Positions 22,524 to 34,152 of a stretch of DNA of 64,000 bases are shown here, piece after piece. The translations under genes and the position numbers were made by a program. The notes beneath the pieces were generated by a model. The model saw only the letters and a list, made by a program, of their open reading frames with translations, did not search any database and was not told the DNA's origin. Numbering within the stretch: position 1 is the first letter of the stretch; each line of letters begins with the position of its first letter. Origin of the DNA: Tenodera sinensis (taxonomy: Eukaryota; Arthropoda; Insecta; Mantodea; Mantidae); the NCBI GenBank assembly GCA_030765045.1, contig CM060962.1:168435194-168499193 (forward strand), read 5' to 3'.

Positions 22524-24716
22524 AATGTGCATATAATGGCATATTTTACACGTTTTGTTAATGTGCATACTATTTCTGCATTTTTCAAATTATGCTGCAT
22601 ATTTGCTTGTTTTATATAAAAAAAATTAAAATTTTTATTTATTTCTTGTGAATTTGCTGCACATACAAATACAAATCGGTCTTGAAACTTGGCAACACTG
22701 ATAGAAACTTGCAACGCATTTAGCTACGTCATATCGGGAAATCGCCTTATCTGGTTTGTTTCATCATTCTAGCAGTACAAATGAAGGTGGGTGCTAAGGG
22801 GTTCTCAGAATTATGTTCAACTGTTGTTTGTAAACATAATATGATAATTTAGTTTTAACTTAATTGTTTAATTCCTCTTGATTCATAATAAATTGTATCG
22901 TATTAAAGGAATGAATTTCAAAATATTCAAATATTTCTTTATAGTTTGTTTTAGAAATTCACTTCCAAAATTTGACTGCAGGTTCACAAATCACAATAAT
23001 TCCTCATTTCATCATTTCTGAGTTGAGACTTGAGGCCAGTGTGGTGTAGCTTGTATAACGTTTTCGTTTTCGTAGAATCATGCCGAAAGTAAAAGTGACA
23101 AAGGTATGTTACAGGGATACCAACGTGAGTTTGAAACAGATTTGATAACTACAGATGGTAGTATTTTGTATTGTGGAGCATGTGAGAAATCGGTTAGTTG
23201 TAAAAAGCGTTTTCTAGTACTTCAACATTAGAATACTAACAAACACAAAGATATCAAACTTAAATCCACAAAAAGTGTTCCTGTTCAAAAACTATTTAGT
23301 CAATTTTCAGAAGTACTTTTTCACAGTTCCCCTTTGGTTTGTGTGAAGCTTTTTAAACGGCAGACATTCCATTGTGGAAACTCACCAATCCCACACTCAG
23401 AAATTTCATTCAGCAGTATACTGATTGTAAATTGCCAGACAATCTATTCTTCGCAAAAATTATGTGAAGAGGTGTTACAATCTCACAATGAAAATATTAA
23501 AGAACACATTGGAGATAATTTTGTCAGTCGAGAAACGCAAGACAGTGAAGGTTGGTTTACTGCAAATTTTATGTTAGGTGTCTCCATAAAAACGAACCAA
23601 CCACCCCGTTTCTCCTTACAATACAACAAACAGCTCTTCCATATCCAATTTTTTATTGATTCGTTTAACTTTCTATGGCCTGATGGTATTCAGTACGAGC
23701 ATGTATTGCTCTTTGTAACTGATGCTGCGAGTTACACAATAAAAGCTGGCACTGCTCTGAAAGTTATATTTTCGAATATGATACATTTGACTTGTGATGA
23801 ACATGGTTTACATCGGGTTGCAGAAACAATTCGTGCAAATTTCCCACTTGTAGATAAGCTGGTATCTTCGGTAAAGAAAGTATTTGACAAAGCACCATAT
23901 AGAAAACAAACTTTCAAAGGAACTACACCGAATATCCCATTTCCACCAGAACCGAATATAACACGTTGGGGAACATGGTTATCTGCAGTTCTCTATTACA
24001 CCGAACATTTGGAAACAATCAGGAATGTAGTGAATACATTTTTGGTTCAAAAATTCTGAATAAATTAAAATTGCCCAAGATATATTAAAAAACCCAGATG
24101 TAGAAAGTAACCTTACCTATATGTCTGCACGTTTCACTCGTCTTCCATCTGCCATAACTTGTTTGGAAACCAACAACACTAAGTTGTGTCAATCGTTAAG
24201 TGCATTCAAAACCACAATCACTAAATTGAATTCAGTATCTGGAATCATTGGCAATGTAGTGATGGGAAAACATGTATTGTTTCAAGAAACCCAGGATCCA
24301 AACAAAAGCGTGAGATTGAAGAAATCCTAACAGGGAAACGTTCCCAACAGTCTAGTGAAAAGCCACTCACAGTGAATCAGAAAGTAGCTTTTGTATATAC
24401 ACTTCTATCATCCTGTGAGGTGGAGAGAAGTTTTCCCACTATAAGGATATCTTAAGAAGCAACAGGAGGCGCCTAACAATGGAAAGTGTAAACACTTGGT
24501 GATTGTAAACTGCAACAAAAAAGAAGTTGACCCTTTAATATAAATGACCAATTTTGCCAAGTTAAACCACTCATTTGGTTTTTGCAATGTTTTAATTTCA
24601 GATTTCTTAAAAACTGAGTTCAATCTTGATTTTTTTTTCTTCTTAATAATGATGTTTGAATATTTTATATGAGCATATTTATGTGCATATTTTGGAAGCT
24701 TTCACTGCATAAATGC
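22524..24716 (+). mobile_element. CGBP1-like hAT transposon, decayed, copy 1
   Basis: About 2.2 kb. Both ends are rich in 'tgcatat' motifs, as in the better preserved element at 47318-50576 (left 'aatgtgcatataatggcat', right 'gagcatatttatgtgcatat'). It contains the broken transposase described separately. I could not define the exact TIRs or a TSD, so the bounds are approximate. Confidence 0.72.
23081..24500 (+). pseudogene. CGBP1-like hAT transposase pseudogene, copy 1
   Basis: Begins MPKVKVTK at 23081, followed within about 40 codons by a C-x2-C...H zinc-finger half (LYCGACEKSVSCKKRF, then LVLQH). After stops and shifts a 241-codon frame (23334-24059) carries the catalytic core: VTDAASY, with a conserved Asp, and IHLTCDEHGLHRV (the C-x2-H motif of hATs). 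It continues through RWGTWLSAVLYYTEH. Further frames hold the linker, with YMSARFTRLPSAITCLE at 24120. About 24410-24500 holds SCEVERSFPTIR, the hAT C-terminal dimerisation motif. At least four frame breaks; not functional. Related to the element at 47318 but clearly diverged from it (for example HLTCDEHG against HLTCLAHG). Such transposases cut and paste their element in the nucleus, making 8-bp TSDs. Confidence 0.85.
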
Positions 24717-25109
24717 ATGGATGTTAAAGGGATTATAAGAGCATAGAATTCCTGCCCCTGGTGATAACACAATAACCGGAAGGTAATCTGTGTTAAAATT
24801 GGCGTAATGATTGTGCCTCAGGACTGACAGAGTAACCTTCGTCGTCAACCTCTCCGATTGCCTCCAAAACGTTCTGCTCCGTTGAACGACAAAAACACAA
24901 TCTAGCGACAGTAATTTAGTAGCAGCCAAAGGCATTAGAAGCTAATTCGAGGGCTTTGGAATTATTTCATGCATTATTATATCACATTACCACAAAATAA
25001 ATCGTGTTACATTCACATGCTTTTCTCTACCCACAGTCTTTTATTTTTATAAAATTTCTACATACTATCTTGCAAAATCTATTGTTCTATCTGAGGCGTG
25101 TCAATAAGA

Positions 25110-25114
<5 letters not shown>
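24717..25114. other. Unassigned DNA
   Basis: Nothing supportable seen. Confidence 0.3.

Positions 25115-25153
<39 letters not shown>
25115..25153. repeat. (GA)n followed by a G-run
   Basis: About 15 GA units followed by about 10 G. Confidence 0.95.
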
Positions 25154-26212
25154 TAACAACTGCTCCACACCACATTACGGAACGACACAGGATGTTCAAA
25201 GTCGAAGCTTATATTACACATTGTTTGCCCGTACAAATTCACGGAACATTAAAAATGAGCCATATTTATGCAAATATTTTAAATCACTTAGTTCTAGATC
25301 AATGGCCGTGTTTTCTCATTACCAATTTATTTAAATCAGGCTTCGAAGCCGAATTACTTGTGAAACCGAAATTATAATGTGAATATAAGCAATTAATAGT
25401 AGAAAGAAGAAAAAGGAGATCCTAATCGATAGTTAAGGGGAGAATGCTGTAATAAAGCTGAATATATTAAAGTCTCAAGAATGGAAGCCTAAGTAGATTA
25501 GATGAGTGATAAGATTACAATTGTTGTACGAGCAAAGCCCGGAGAGTTCCGTGGACTTATTCTTATCTTGCCATGACCTGCTCAAAAGTTGACCAATGGA
25601 AATCGCTTCCTTCGTGTTGTCCGCGCAAACACGTGCAACGCAACTCACATTCGTCTTGAATCGAGCAGACAGCGCACGTGCAACTTTGTGATTTGTACAT
25701 AAGCTGGCGCGTATACATAATTCGGCGGTCACTAAAGGGTGACGAAGTTCAAGTATTATAGCGTTGCAGTTGAAGTTGGAAAGTTATATTCTATTTAGAT
25801 ATCGTCGGCAGTTCTCTACAAATCTGGAGATTTGCAAATAAAGTCAAATGTTTGTTAATTCTTCGTTTGGTTCCATTCCTACCACAACTCACGCATACCT
25901 TGCAGATTAGGACCTCTTGCTAGAGCTAGTTAGATACCGGGACACCCAAACACAGGATAGGAGATATCCTGGCGACGAGATCTTTTAGATCTTAAAGGCG
26001 ACGACTTCGACCCAAGGGAGAGGAGTGCGCGTCACTTGGCCGTAGAACATAAAGTTCATACGTGTTAATGTATACCTGGATCTGCTTTTCACGTGATTAA
26101 ATTTTGAAACACGGTAACTGGCCGTAACAGATTGTTGAATGGCGTCGTTGGAAGTTTGTGACGGCTTATTTTTATTGAGTCTGTTGAAGAACTGGAATGT
26201 CAATTCTTCAAC
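25154..26212. other. Unassigned DNA
   Basis: No recognisable gene. The minus-strand frames at 25475-25732 and 25985-26251 have ordinary amino-acid composition but match no family I know. Confidence 0.35.
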
Positions 26213-26224
26213 CCTCTTTTGTCG

Positions 26225-26249
26225 ACGGGCCCTTAAACAAAACTCACTC
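26225..26249 (+). mobile_element. USR mini-retroposon, 5'-shortened relic
   Basis: Only 'cgggcccttaaac' and a (CTCA)n tail remain. Flanking 12-mers 'ctcttttgtcga' (26213-26224) and 'ctctattgtcga' (26250-26261) differ by one base. The GTCGA belongs to the USR core as well, so microhomology between target and element may have set the junction. Confidence 0.55.
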
Positions 26250-26261
26250 ACTCTATTGTCG

Positions 26262-26836
26262 AGTGTGTACTACACGAAATAAAATTAATTATAATGTTGA
26301 AAAATATGATAGCACGAGTAGTATGATTTTTCCACCCTGTAAATATTAATTAATGTAATAATGATTATATTAAAGAAAATAATAAGGAATAATTACTTAC
26401 TATATGTTTTAAGAAAATATATAAAAACACTGATATAATATCTTGCCACATTCATTGGCTAAAATGCCGTCTAATATTAAAATGAGATAATGAATAATCA
26501 CGAATTAAACAAAATGGTTTTTCATTAAGTAAAATACAAAAATGATTTTCCCATTCTTAACTAAATGCGCGTATAGTCTAAACGTCCGTTCAATACTGTT
26601 TACTAGTTTCAACTGTACCGTGTAGCCTACTGGTATGAAGGGAAGGTACACAGCTGAGAGTAGGGGAGGTGGCTCCTAGATGACAGTGAATGACACTCCT
26701 GTTTTATCTACTATTTACAAGGCGTCAAAAGAAGATCATTAGACATCAACCGACAGGAAATTCAATCGGATTGTAAAATGAAGCCTCCTCCAATCCTAAC
26801 AAATGAAATAAAATTGAATTAGGGCAAAGATAAATA

Positions 26837-26838
<2 letters not shown>
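26262..26838. other. Unassigned AT-rich DNA
   Basis: Nothing supportable seen. Confidence 0.3.
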
Positions 26839-26897
<59 letters not shown>

Positions 26898-26972
26898 AGT
26901 GTCTCTGTATGTATGTGTATATGTATGTATATACATATATTATATATAGACACACACACACACACACACACA
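26839..26972. repeat. (GT)n ... (CA)n compound microsatellite
   Basis: (GT)n at 26839-26896, then a palindromic 'tatatacatatattatata' region, then (AC)n at 26950-26972. The two arms are complementary, so the locus can fold back on itself. Confidence 0.9.
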
Positions 26973-29900
26973 TTTACTGAAAAAGAAAGCAAAGATCAGG
27001 AATGGCATGTTTAGGATTGGGAGCATGAAGGGCTCAGAAAATGACTCGTGAGAGTAATCGTCTGGCAAAAGAATACATCCATTTTTGTATCATATTTTGT
27101 TTTATATGTCATTTTTTAATAAATGTCAAGATCATGAGATCAGCATTTAAGGTCATTTTTCGCTATTCTTTAGGTCATTCAAATCCGCACCCTACTAATT
27201 AGTTACATACATGTAACTCAAAGGACAGCAACATGCATAACTGGTATGCACAGCGATGTTCGCCGAAATATGCTCGGATTAAATTATTTTTCGCTGCATT
27301 TCCCGCTAATGTGTCACGTAACACACTTTGCCCCCTCCCAAACGCTTTTTTCTTTTTTCCTTACTCGGTTCTCCCCAATGCATATTTTCCCCATACCACT
27401 TCCAGCGGTTGAAATAGGTTGAGCGACCGCACATTTGAAGCGAATTCTAGTTTCACTCATAAAGTAAATATATCACACAAGTTCGATTTCTGCATGGTCT
27501 ACAATCTACAGCCTAAATTACACTGTGTTAGTGGAGAACGAGCTTTTTTAAAACTGCTTAAGGGACCCTGGGACTGAAATTTGAATTTTCTATATTTTTA
27601 TAGGTATGAAATTAATACTTGGCACACTTAAGGGTGTTTATGGTATAAACTAGGACACAAAGTTACAGAAAATTTATTTAATACTTTGAGGGAATTATTT
27701 AATTTATTGACAATGCAAAAATGTCTTAATATTCAAAATATTTAATGCGCATAAAAAACTAAAATATCGAAAGTTTTAATAATTTGTAGGCTCTGAGATG
27801 CCCAACAAATACCATCAATTTCTGGTAGAAAGAAAAAATAATTACCTTTAAAACTAACTATGTTTTGTTGCTTTGATGAACATTGAAAATATATTTTAAA
27901 ATTGCTTTCTGTATTTTTTTAAGCTAAGTAAATTTTCAGATATTCAAACCAAAGACTGAAGTTGAAGTCACATAAAAGGAGCACATGCTGGAAAAATTAT
28001 AGGAGAATTTAACACAGAATTTAACGCGCATGGAACTGATAGTGTATTAAAAAATTTAAGGTCAAGAAAAACCAATTTTTCTACACACATGCATCATGAC
28101 CATGTTTGTCACACCTTTCCTCTTTTGTCTAGTAGTCTCTCTCCTGAGATTCTTAGCCTTCCTCTTGCGGCGAGATGCCAGTTAACTACTGTTTTCCGGT
28201 GAATCTGATTGTTTTTGAGCCCTTTTTGGCCCATATTTTGTTCAAGTACTGGCGAAAATTTAATCAGAAAAGGGGTATTTAAATGTAGCGCACATGGCAT
28301 TTAAAGGCTTCTTCTTCTTGGGTTTAGAGCAGTGTGCGATTCTGCGCGCCAAAATATGGAATAGCGCACGATCGGAATAATTACAAAGATAGGGTCAATT
28401 TTCGAACGTGCCCATGTCTACTCTCCTAAGAAACTAAGATGGATTGCACAAGAATACGAAATAACTATGTCCACCAAAAATTCGTGTGTTCTGCTAAGTT
28501 GTGCTACCTCGGCCTTACGCCCGAGAACGCAAGTAGAGAATGTTAGGTAAAGAATTATTTATATAACCAGAAGAACACCATGTGCAATTTATTTATTGAT
28601 ACAAAAGTTGCACATGCGATTTATATTAGAAGTGGAAGTATAATTATTGCAAGTTCTTGTTTTTGTAAGGTAAAATATTTCTTGAATATACTACTAATAA
28701 GGCTATCCACTGCTGTATCACTTCAATCAAAATTTCTTCTAGAAACTTCCTTGCAGCTAGCAAGCAGCCGAAGGTAAGGAGAGAGAAGACGGAGATCGGA
28801 TGAGAAGTCCCGATTTCGAGACCTGTCACATACAAAGAACGCCTAAGATAATGTCACTGCACCTCGCGTCTACGTCACATGCATCGTAATACGAAACCTT
28901 GGCAGTTTCATTGGCTGCTTTAGGCCACGGTGCAAGGATGTACTACTCCTTTTGCTAAATAACCTTAACCAATAACTAAAACAAAGGATACAAAACGGCG
29001 TAGAAACGAAATACATGTTTACGGTTTCGACCGTATTGGCTAAAAGAGAAAGAGGTAGTGAGCGCATTCAGATTGTCATACAGACCTATTATCATGATTG
29101 GCAGGCATATCTAATCGTCTAGAGCACGCCTTGAAAGGGCTAAAATATAAGGGAAAAACTTGATGAGCGGAATGTGTAATATGTATACGACACAGCTTCG
29201 TAAGAAAAAAGTAAACAGAACTATATACTATCGTCTGTATTCTAACATCAATGTTTGTTCAGGGGCATCGCAAACGGGGACCAAGAGGGGAGGGGGAGAC
29301 CGTGGATCCCTCTTGGAAATGAAAGAATTTAATGTGCAGTCAATTACTATTAGACTGTTGTTTTAATTCTGTTGTAAAGGACAGCTTTTATTTAGCACCA
29401 ATTTATACGCTTATCCGCAACAAATACTGTAGCTCCGTATCTTCTACAGTTTTTGACAACAAAATAATGAATTAATGTTGCTTGATTGTGAACTTCCTAC
29501 ATGTGTCGCCCCCCCCCCCCCGTAAAAAAGTCCACCGACGCCCATGCCTTCGTTGCTGCATAGAAGTAAAACTAAATAAATAAACAAATAAGTACATAAA
29601 GCAGCCTGTTTTCCCTCTAACTGAAACTCTAATGGTGAATGTACCTTTACTAACCTATTGCTGATCATAGGAATACAACAAGATTATACACAAAAATATA
29701 ACACAATTTTATTGCCAGGATATGTCTGTCATATTAACGTAAACCACATAAATATATTGATCTCTAGTTTCTAAACATGATTAATCATAACAAAAAGCGT
29801 AATTTTTTTAATCATAGAGTTCTTTATTCTCAATAATATATTGCATAAATCATAAATCACCATATAAAAGTATATACTATGTTATATTCCCCTAGTTCTA

Positions 29901-29978
29901 CTCAATATTGCTCTTTCCCTTTGCTTTCAATTTTATTAGCGGCTTTAAGCACCTAAATAATGCGAGTTTCCTCGTCAG
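26973..29978. other. Unassigned DNA
   Basis: Contains a C-run at 29509-29521 and little else I can name. The block at 27540-28320 has a compositional change but no protein motif. Frames at 28109-28300, 28580-28777 and 28870-29067 are unsupported. Confidence 0.35.
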
Positions 29979-30029
29979 CATGTGTGTGTCTGTGTGCGTG
30001 CGTGCGGGTGGGCGGGCGGGCGTGCGTGC

Positions 30030-30093
<64 letters not shown>
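29979..30093. repeat. (GT)n microsatellite with GC-rich variant head
   Basis: (GTGC/GGGC)n variants at 29997-30035 followed by a long pure (GT)n. Confidence 0.97.
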
Positions 30094-30094
<1 letters not shown>

Positions 30095-31029
30095 TAAACG
30101 TTGCCTAATATCGTGTAAGACATCGTTTATGTAGTGTTTATTGTGCACCTACTCCCGAAAATATTTTTACAGACACATTTATGTCATATTTGATCTAGAA
30201 CCCAATGAATAATCTTCGCTGTTTTACAGCAAAGTCCCAAAGAAGCCAGTCGTCATGATAGTTTCTTCTGTTGAAGGAGGAAAGTGATAGCTTTACAACT
30301 ATCAAATTTATGAGACAGGTAAACCACTTGAGACGGCTCTGGCATGAACGACTACCCGATAACCTGTACCCCTTCCATCTCCGCGGCGAATCCCGCGTGC
30401 CTCGGAAAACATTTGGAAGCGGCTGTACGCTTAGATCCCAGTGTGCTATACGTTGGGACATTTCATGCATTGGGCGATTACCTAAAGGCATTTGTTACGC
30501 ATTCAGAATGTTCCGGGCACATTGATTTTCCAGAAATAAACAAACAAAAATAAAACGCAATGCATGCCTCTAAATCAGGAAACTTAAAATATAAAGGAAA
30601 AACATTGGTTTTGCTTAGGAATATAGTGGTACAATCTGAAGAGTTGCATTCACATAAACTTATCTACTCACTCTTTTACAAACTATTCCTACAGAATGCG
30701 TATTATTCTATTTAGGAGTAATGTTCCTCGGTCCGATCCCACTCATAGGCGTGGGGCTTTTAAGCCCCGGTGTCCCCCAAGTGTTCAAATCACCATTGTC
30801 CTAGTAGGAGTTAGGGGTAGCACAAAGGTTTTTAAGGTCGATGTACGAGGGTCGTTGAGCACTCTCCAATCCCCACATATAGTCATGTGAATGTAACACA
30901 TCAGATATTTTGTAGTTAATAAATTGCTTAGTAAGTTTTATTAAAGCGCGTCTCAACCTTAGAAGACAGTACACGTTAAATGGGCGCAATGTTGCAACAT
31001 GTGCCTCGAAGTTGCGAATCTTGCTCCGC
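30094..31029. other. Unassigned DNA
   Basis: Overlapping frames on both strands at 30195-30553 lack motifs. 'ggggcttttaagcccc' at about 30752 is a small perfect hairpin. Confidence 0.35.
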
Positions 31030-31650
31030 GATCCCGAGGTGGCCGGTGTCCTGTACTTAGTCGTTCATCTGGTGCTTGACCTCTGTCACTACGTGGCCTA
31101 AATTTAAAAATGACTCATCTGTATAAACAACAGATTTCCCCTGGTCCCCAAACCTTTTTGGTCTTTTACATATCCATGTCGCCATCTGATAATATCGTCT
31201 CTTTTGGTATTAATGAGTACTTGTTACCCCTTTTTTCATATTCGAAACTCAAATCATGTATGAATTTCTCAGAGTGGCCCTCGAGAAATTTGGTAGGGTA
31301 ACATTACTGTTGACCCATAACAAAATTATATTCAACATTGGTGGAATATTTTCAAACAGCAACGAATGAACAATTCGCCGCACTCCGCTTTCCACTATTC
31401 CGTCATTGTGTTAGTCTAGTGGTATTTCTTTTTTCCCGCCGTCATTGCTTTCTTTTTCGATGGCGTTCTTAGAAGTCCTTTCATTAGTTCTTTTTTAATC
31501 CTGTACACTACTGCTTCTGAACACCCGGTAGCCTTAGCTGCTTCTTTTGCTGCCTTACTAATACTCGTTTTACTTGAAAAATAATCTAACACATCAACAT
31601 TATTTGGCGTTTCTAACCTCCGAATTTACCAATATATCATCTCTTCCTAG
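31030..31650 (-). pseudogene. IS630/Tc1-like transposase relic
   Basis: On the minus strand 31400-31605 reads DYFSSKTSISKAAKEAAKAT and SEAVVYRIKKELMKG, a helix-turn-helix DNA-binding N-terminus. After several stops, 31110-31190 reads RDDIIRWRHGYVKD and a frame with YTDESF, corresponding to the first catalytic Asp block (Y/L-D-E-T/S) of DDE_3-type transposases common in insects. The third catalytic block was not found. The frame is interrupted several times. Its ends do not match the three elements at 4539, 38640 and 39790, so it is a different or much older subfamily. Confidence 0.68.
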
Positions 31651-32864
31651 CTTCCCCCTCCATAACTACAACTATTTCCTGAAAATGTTAAATAAATAAT
31701 GTAATAACATTTTACAGGTTCCACACAGTAGAAACACACACTTCTTTAAGAATTGGTGTTAACTATTACTGCTGCCTACTCTGTTACGCCTGGCGCCTTT
31801 TAGCTGAATAGGTGAATAACTTTTGTTTGCCTTACACGATGAAACCAAGAGGTTACAGGAGTCGGGTTTATTTCAAAAACTGTCTCCAACCCTCCTCAAC
31901 ATTTGCTCTAGCTTGGTCGCTGATGTAAACTCAATAATAAAAAAGCTTCCCACCGCGTAAATTTTGCAGTGAACAAATATAAAATGTTCTTAACAAATTT
32001 AATTTAAAAGATTATAACACTCAACTGATTAAATATAGAGAATTCAAAGTAGGCAGATAGCAGCACTATCGTTTAACCTAGCTAAGAAAAAAATATAGAT
32101 GTATCCCAGTAGTTAATTAGTTGGTGCATGATGAGCATAGAAACAGTAAATATTGGACTTACCGAAAACACGTTTCCTATAGAAACTTGGGCCTACGAAA
32201 TGTATGTCTCTAGAAAGGATATAATCTAATATAGAAGAAAATTCAGCATAAGATAATGTGTTCAAAGCTGAAAATTGTAACAACTGAATATTTACACCAT
32301 GCAATTAGGAACCTGGTAACAGCGCGAGAGTAGAAAAGGACGAAGCTAATGGCAACTTATATGCGCTAGACAGAGACAGATATATCCCATTTAACTCCAT
32401 ACTTTCATGCTGTCTTCTAAGGACGAAACAGGCTTTAGGATTGAAAAACTAGCATATAAAGGCCCGTCTCTTATAACCTATCAGTAAAAATGAAAAACAA
32501 AACAAAAGGCGGAATATAATGAGTAATATAACCACTTAAGACGTAAACATAATGAAAGATTTGCTAATCTTAGCATAATTTTAGCTAACGATATTACGTA
32601 AATATTTAAGTAGCTTTTGCACCTGTAGTCTAACATGTGCTAGTGGATAACATACATGTGCATATGCTTCAAAGCTATGGAAATACCATTTCAGGCATGA
32701 GATGTGAAGGTTCGCCAGCTGCACCAAGGTTAAATTAGCTTATATCCAACAACCACCTGTTCAAACACTGCCACATCACGTTAGGACTGGAGCACAACAA
32801 TCTCGCGTCGTGTTGCCCACTCAGGTAAATTTGTTGGCTTGTTGGGTAATAGTTGCAAAACGTG
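31651..32864. other. Unassigned AT-rich DNA
   Basis: Nothing supportable seen. Confidence 0.35.
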
Positions 32865-32876
32865 CAGTGGAATTGA

Positions 32877-33000
32877 GTGAGTGAGTGAGTGAGTGAGTGA
32901 GTGAGTGAGTGAGTCAGTGAGTGAGTGAGTGAGTGAGTGAGAGTGAGTGAGTGAGTGATTAGGGTTTAAGGACCCGTCGACAGCTAGATCATTAGAGCCC
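32877..33000 (-). mobile_element. USR mini-retroposon with expanded tail
   Basis: Sense orientation: 'ggggctctaatgatctag', then 'gtcgacgggtccttaaaccc', followed by about 80 bp of (CTCA)n. A perfect 12-bp TSD, 'cagtggaattga', lies at 32865-32876 and 33001-33012 (the first c may belong to the element). Tail expansion after insertion makes this the longest copy. Confidence 0.92.
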
Positions 33001-33342
33001 CAGTGGAATTGATAAAGACAGTTATTGGCAACTGCGCTGTTATTCTGTTGGAATACTTTTTGATTTTAAAATAGTACAGACAATAATATAGTTCCGGTTG
33101 TGTCTTGCGAGAGTCATTTAGAGCGTTTTCGGAATGAAGCACACAATAACCCTTATATTTTTGAAATTATTGTATTTTTCAACATAGTCTCCCCTTAAAT
33201 CTATGCACCTGGTCCAGCGGTTCCACTGCCTTTTTCCTGCCACGGAAGTCAGGTTCCTCCAAGCCTGCGAAACACGCCTCAATGGACGATTTAAGTTTCA
33301 CGTTGAGCGAAAGTTTACTTCCGTTATCAGTTTAGAGAACCA

Positions 33343-33440
33343 TGCACATTTAAAAACCACCGGTCTGGGCCGCATTTCAACCCGTGACCTTGGGATCAGT
33401 AGGCCAGCGTCTATCGAACTGAGCCACCCAGACCGACGGG
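33343..33440 (-). mobile_element. tRNA-derived SINE, family A, head portion
   Basis: The reverse complement contains the same tRNA-like head as 643-872 ('ggtctgggtggctcagttcg', B box 'cacgggttgaaatgc') and the first bases of the body ('gtttttaaatgtgc'). The rest of the body is missing. It sits inside the mariner pseudogene. No TSD identified. Confidence 0.75.
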
Positions 33441-33633
33441 GAATAAATGGACATGGCAGAAAGGTATACCCTACATCGTTTATTTTGGCCTTCCGGCCTC
33501 TTCTCGCGTACTTTAGTGTTCAATTGGTCCACAAGGTAGCATAATAGGGAGCTACCTTTGGTATCCTACAAAACCGACACCATGATCCTCCTTGTGGATT
33601 TCAAACACTTGGCCTTCTTTCGTGGTGGGCAAT

Positions 33634-33886
33634 GTGTGTGTGTGTGTGTGTGTAGTGTTTAACGCCCGCTTTTACTACTACGGCACCACAGGCGGTGACA
33701 CTGATGATACATGGAATGAAGATGGAGCACCGGTGGAATGAGATGGCGGGGGAAACCGGAGTACCCGGAGAAAACCCGCCCAGACGCCGCTTCGTCCACC
33801 ACGAATACCACATGTGGGTCCCTGGGATCGAACCCGGGCCGCCTAGGTGGTAGGCGAGCGCGCTAACCGCTCGGCCACGGCGCCGC
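33634..33886 (-). mobile_element. tRNA-derived SINE, family C, intact
   Basis: 253 bp with an exact 17-bp TSD, 'ctttcgtggtgggcaat' (33617-33633 and 33887-33903). On the minus strand it starts with a very tRNA-like head: A box 'tggccgagcggttagcgc' and B box 'gggttcgatccc'. The body contains 'tctccgggtactccggtttc', a block I know from many invertebrate SINEs, and the 3' end is 'gggcgttaaacac' plus (AC)n. It is the best preserved SINE here, with a probably still recognisable pol III promoter. It interrupts the mariner transposase. Confidence 0.96.
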
Positions 33887-34152
33887 CTTTCGTGGTGGGC
33901 AATCGGGTGCTTCCATTGCTTAGACTGCTGTTTGGTTTCAGTTATAGTAGTGCACCATGATTTGTCATTTGTTACAAACTGATTCATGAAGTGGGTGTTA
34001 TCTCCCTGGAAACCAGTCAAAGTTTGCGGAGAGATTTGCACTATAACTCGCTTTTGATCCGGAATCAGACGTCACGGCTTCCGTCTGCAGATCATTTTTT
34101 CACGTCCAATTCTTCTCTCGAAGTATGAAACACACTTCTCCTGAAAGGCCCA

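Larger units (their letters stand above)
33118..34145 (-). pseudogene. mariner-family transposase pseudogene split by two SINEs
   Basis: Read from right to left on the minus strand. About 34095-34136 gives SVFHTSREELDVKK, the second helix-turn-helix. About 34025-34060 gives KRVIVQISPQTLTGF. About 33920-34010 gives FMNQFVTNDKSW and then TKQQSKQWKHP; the family has VTGDETW, so the first catalytic Asp is kept and the Glu is changed. Beyond the SINE at 33634-33886, 33440-33615 gives RRIMVSV and LNTKVREKRPE in shifted frames. Past a second SINE, 33118-33220 gives WTRCIDLRGDYVEK, the usual C-terminus, ending at a stop at 33118. The middle catalytic block is lost around the second SINE. No TIRs found. 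The copy is old: it has several frame breaks and predates both SINEs. Confidence 0.87.

Noticed and set aside
33820..33886. Functional tRNA gene on the minus strand
   Set aside because: It is the head of the family-C SINE with a 17-bp TSD; no discriminator or matching acceptor stem.
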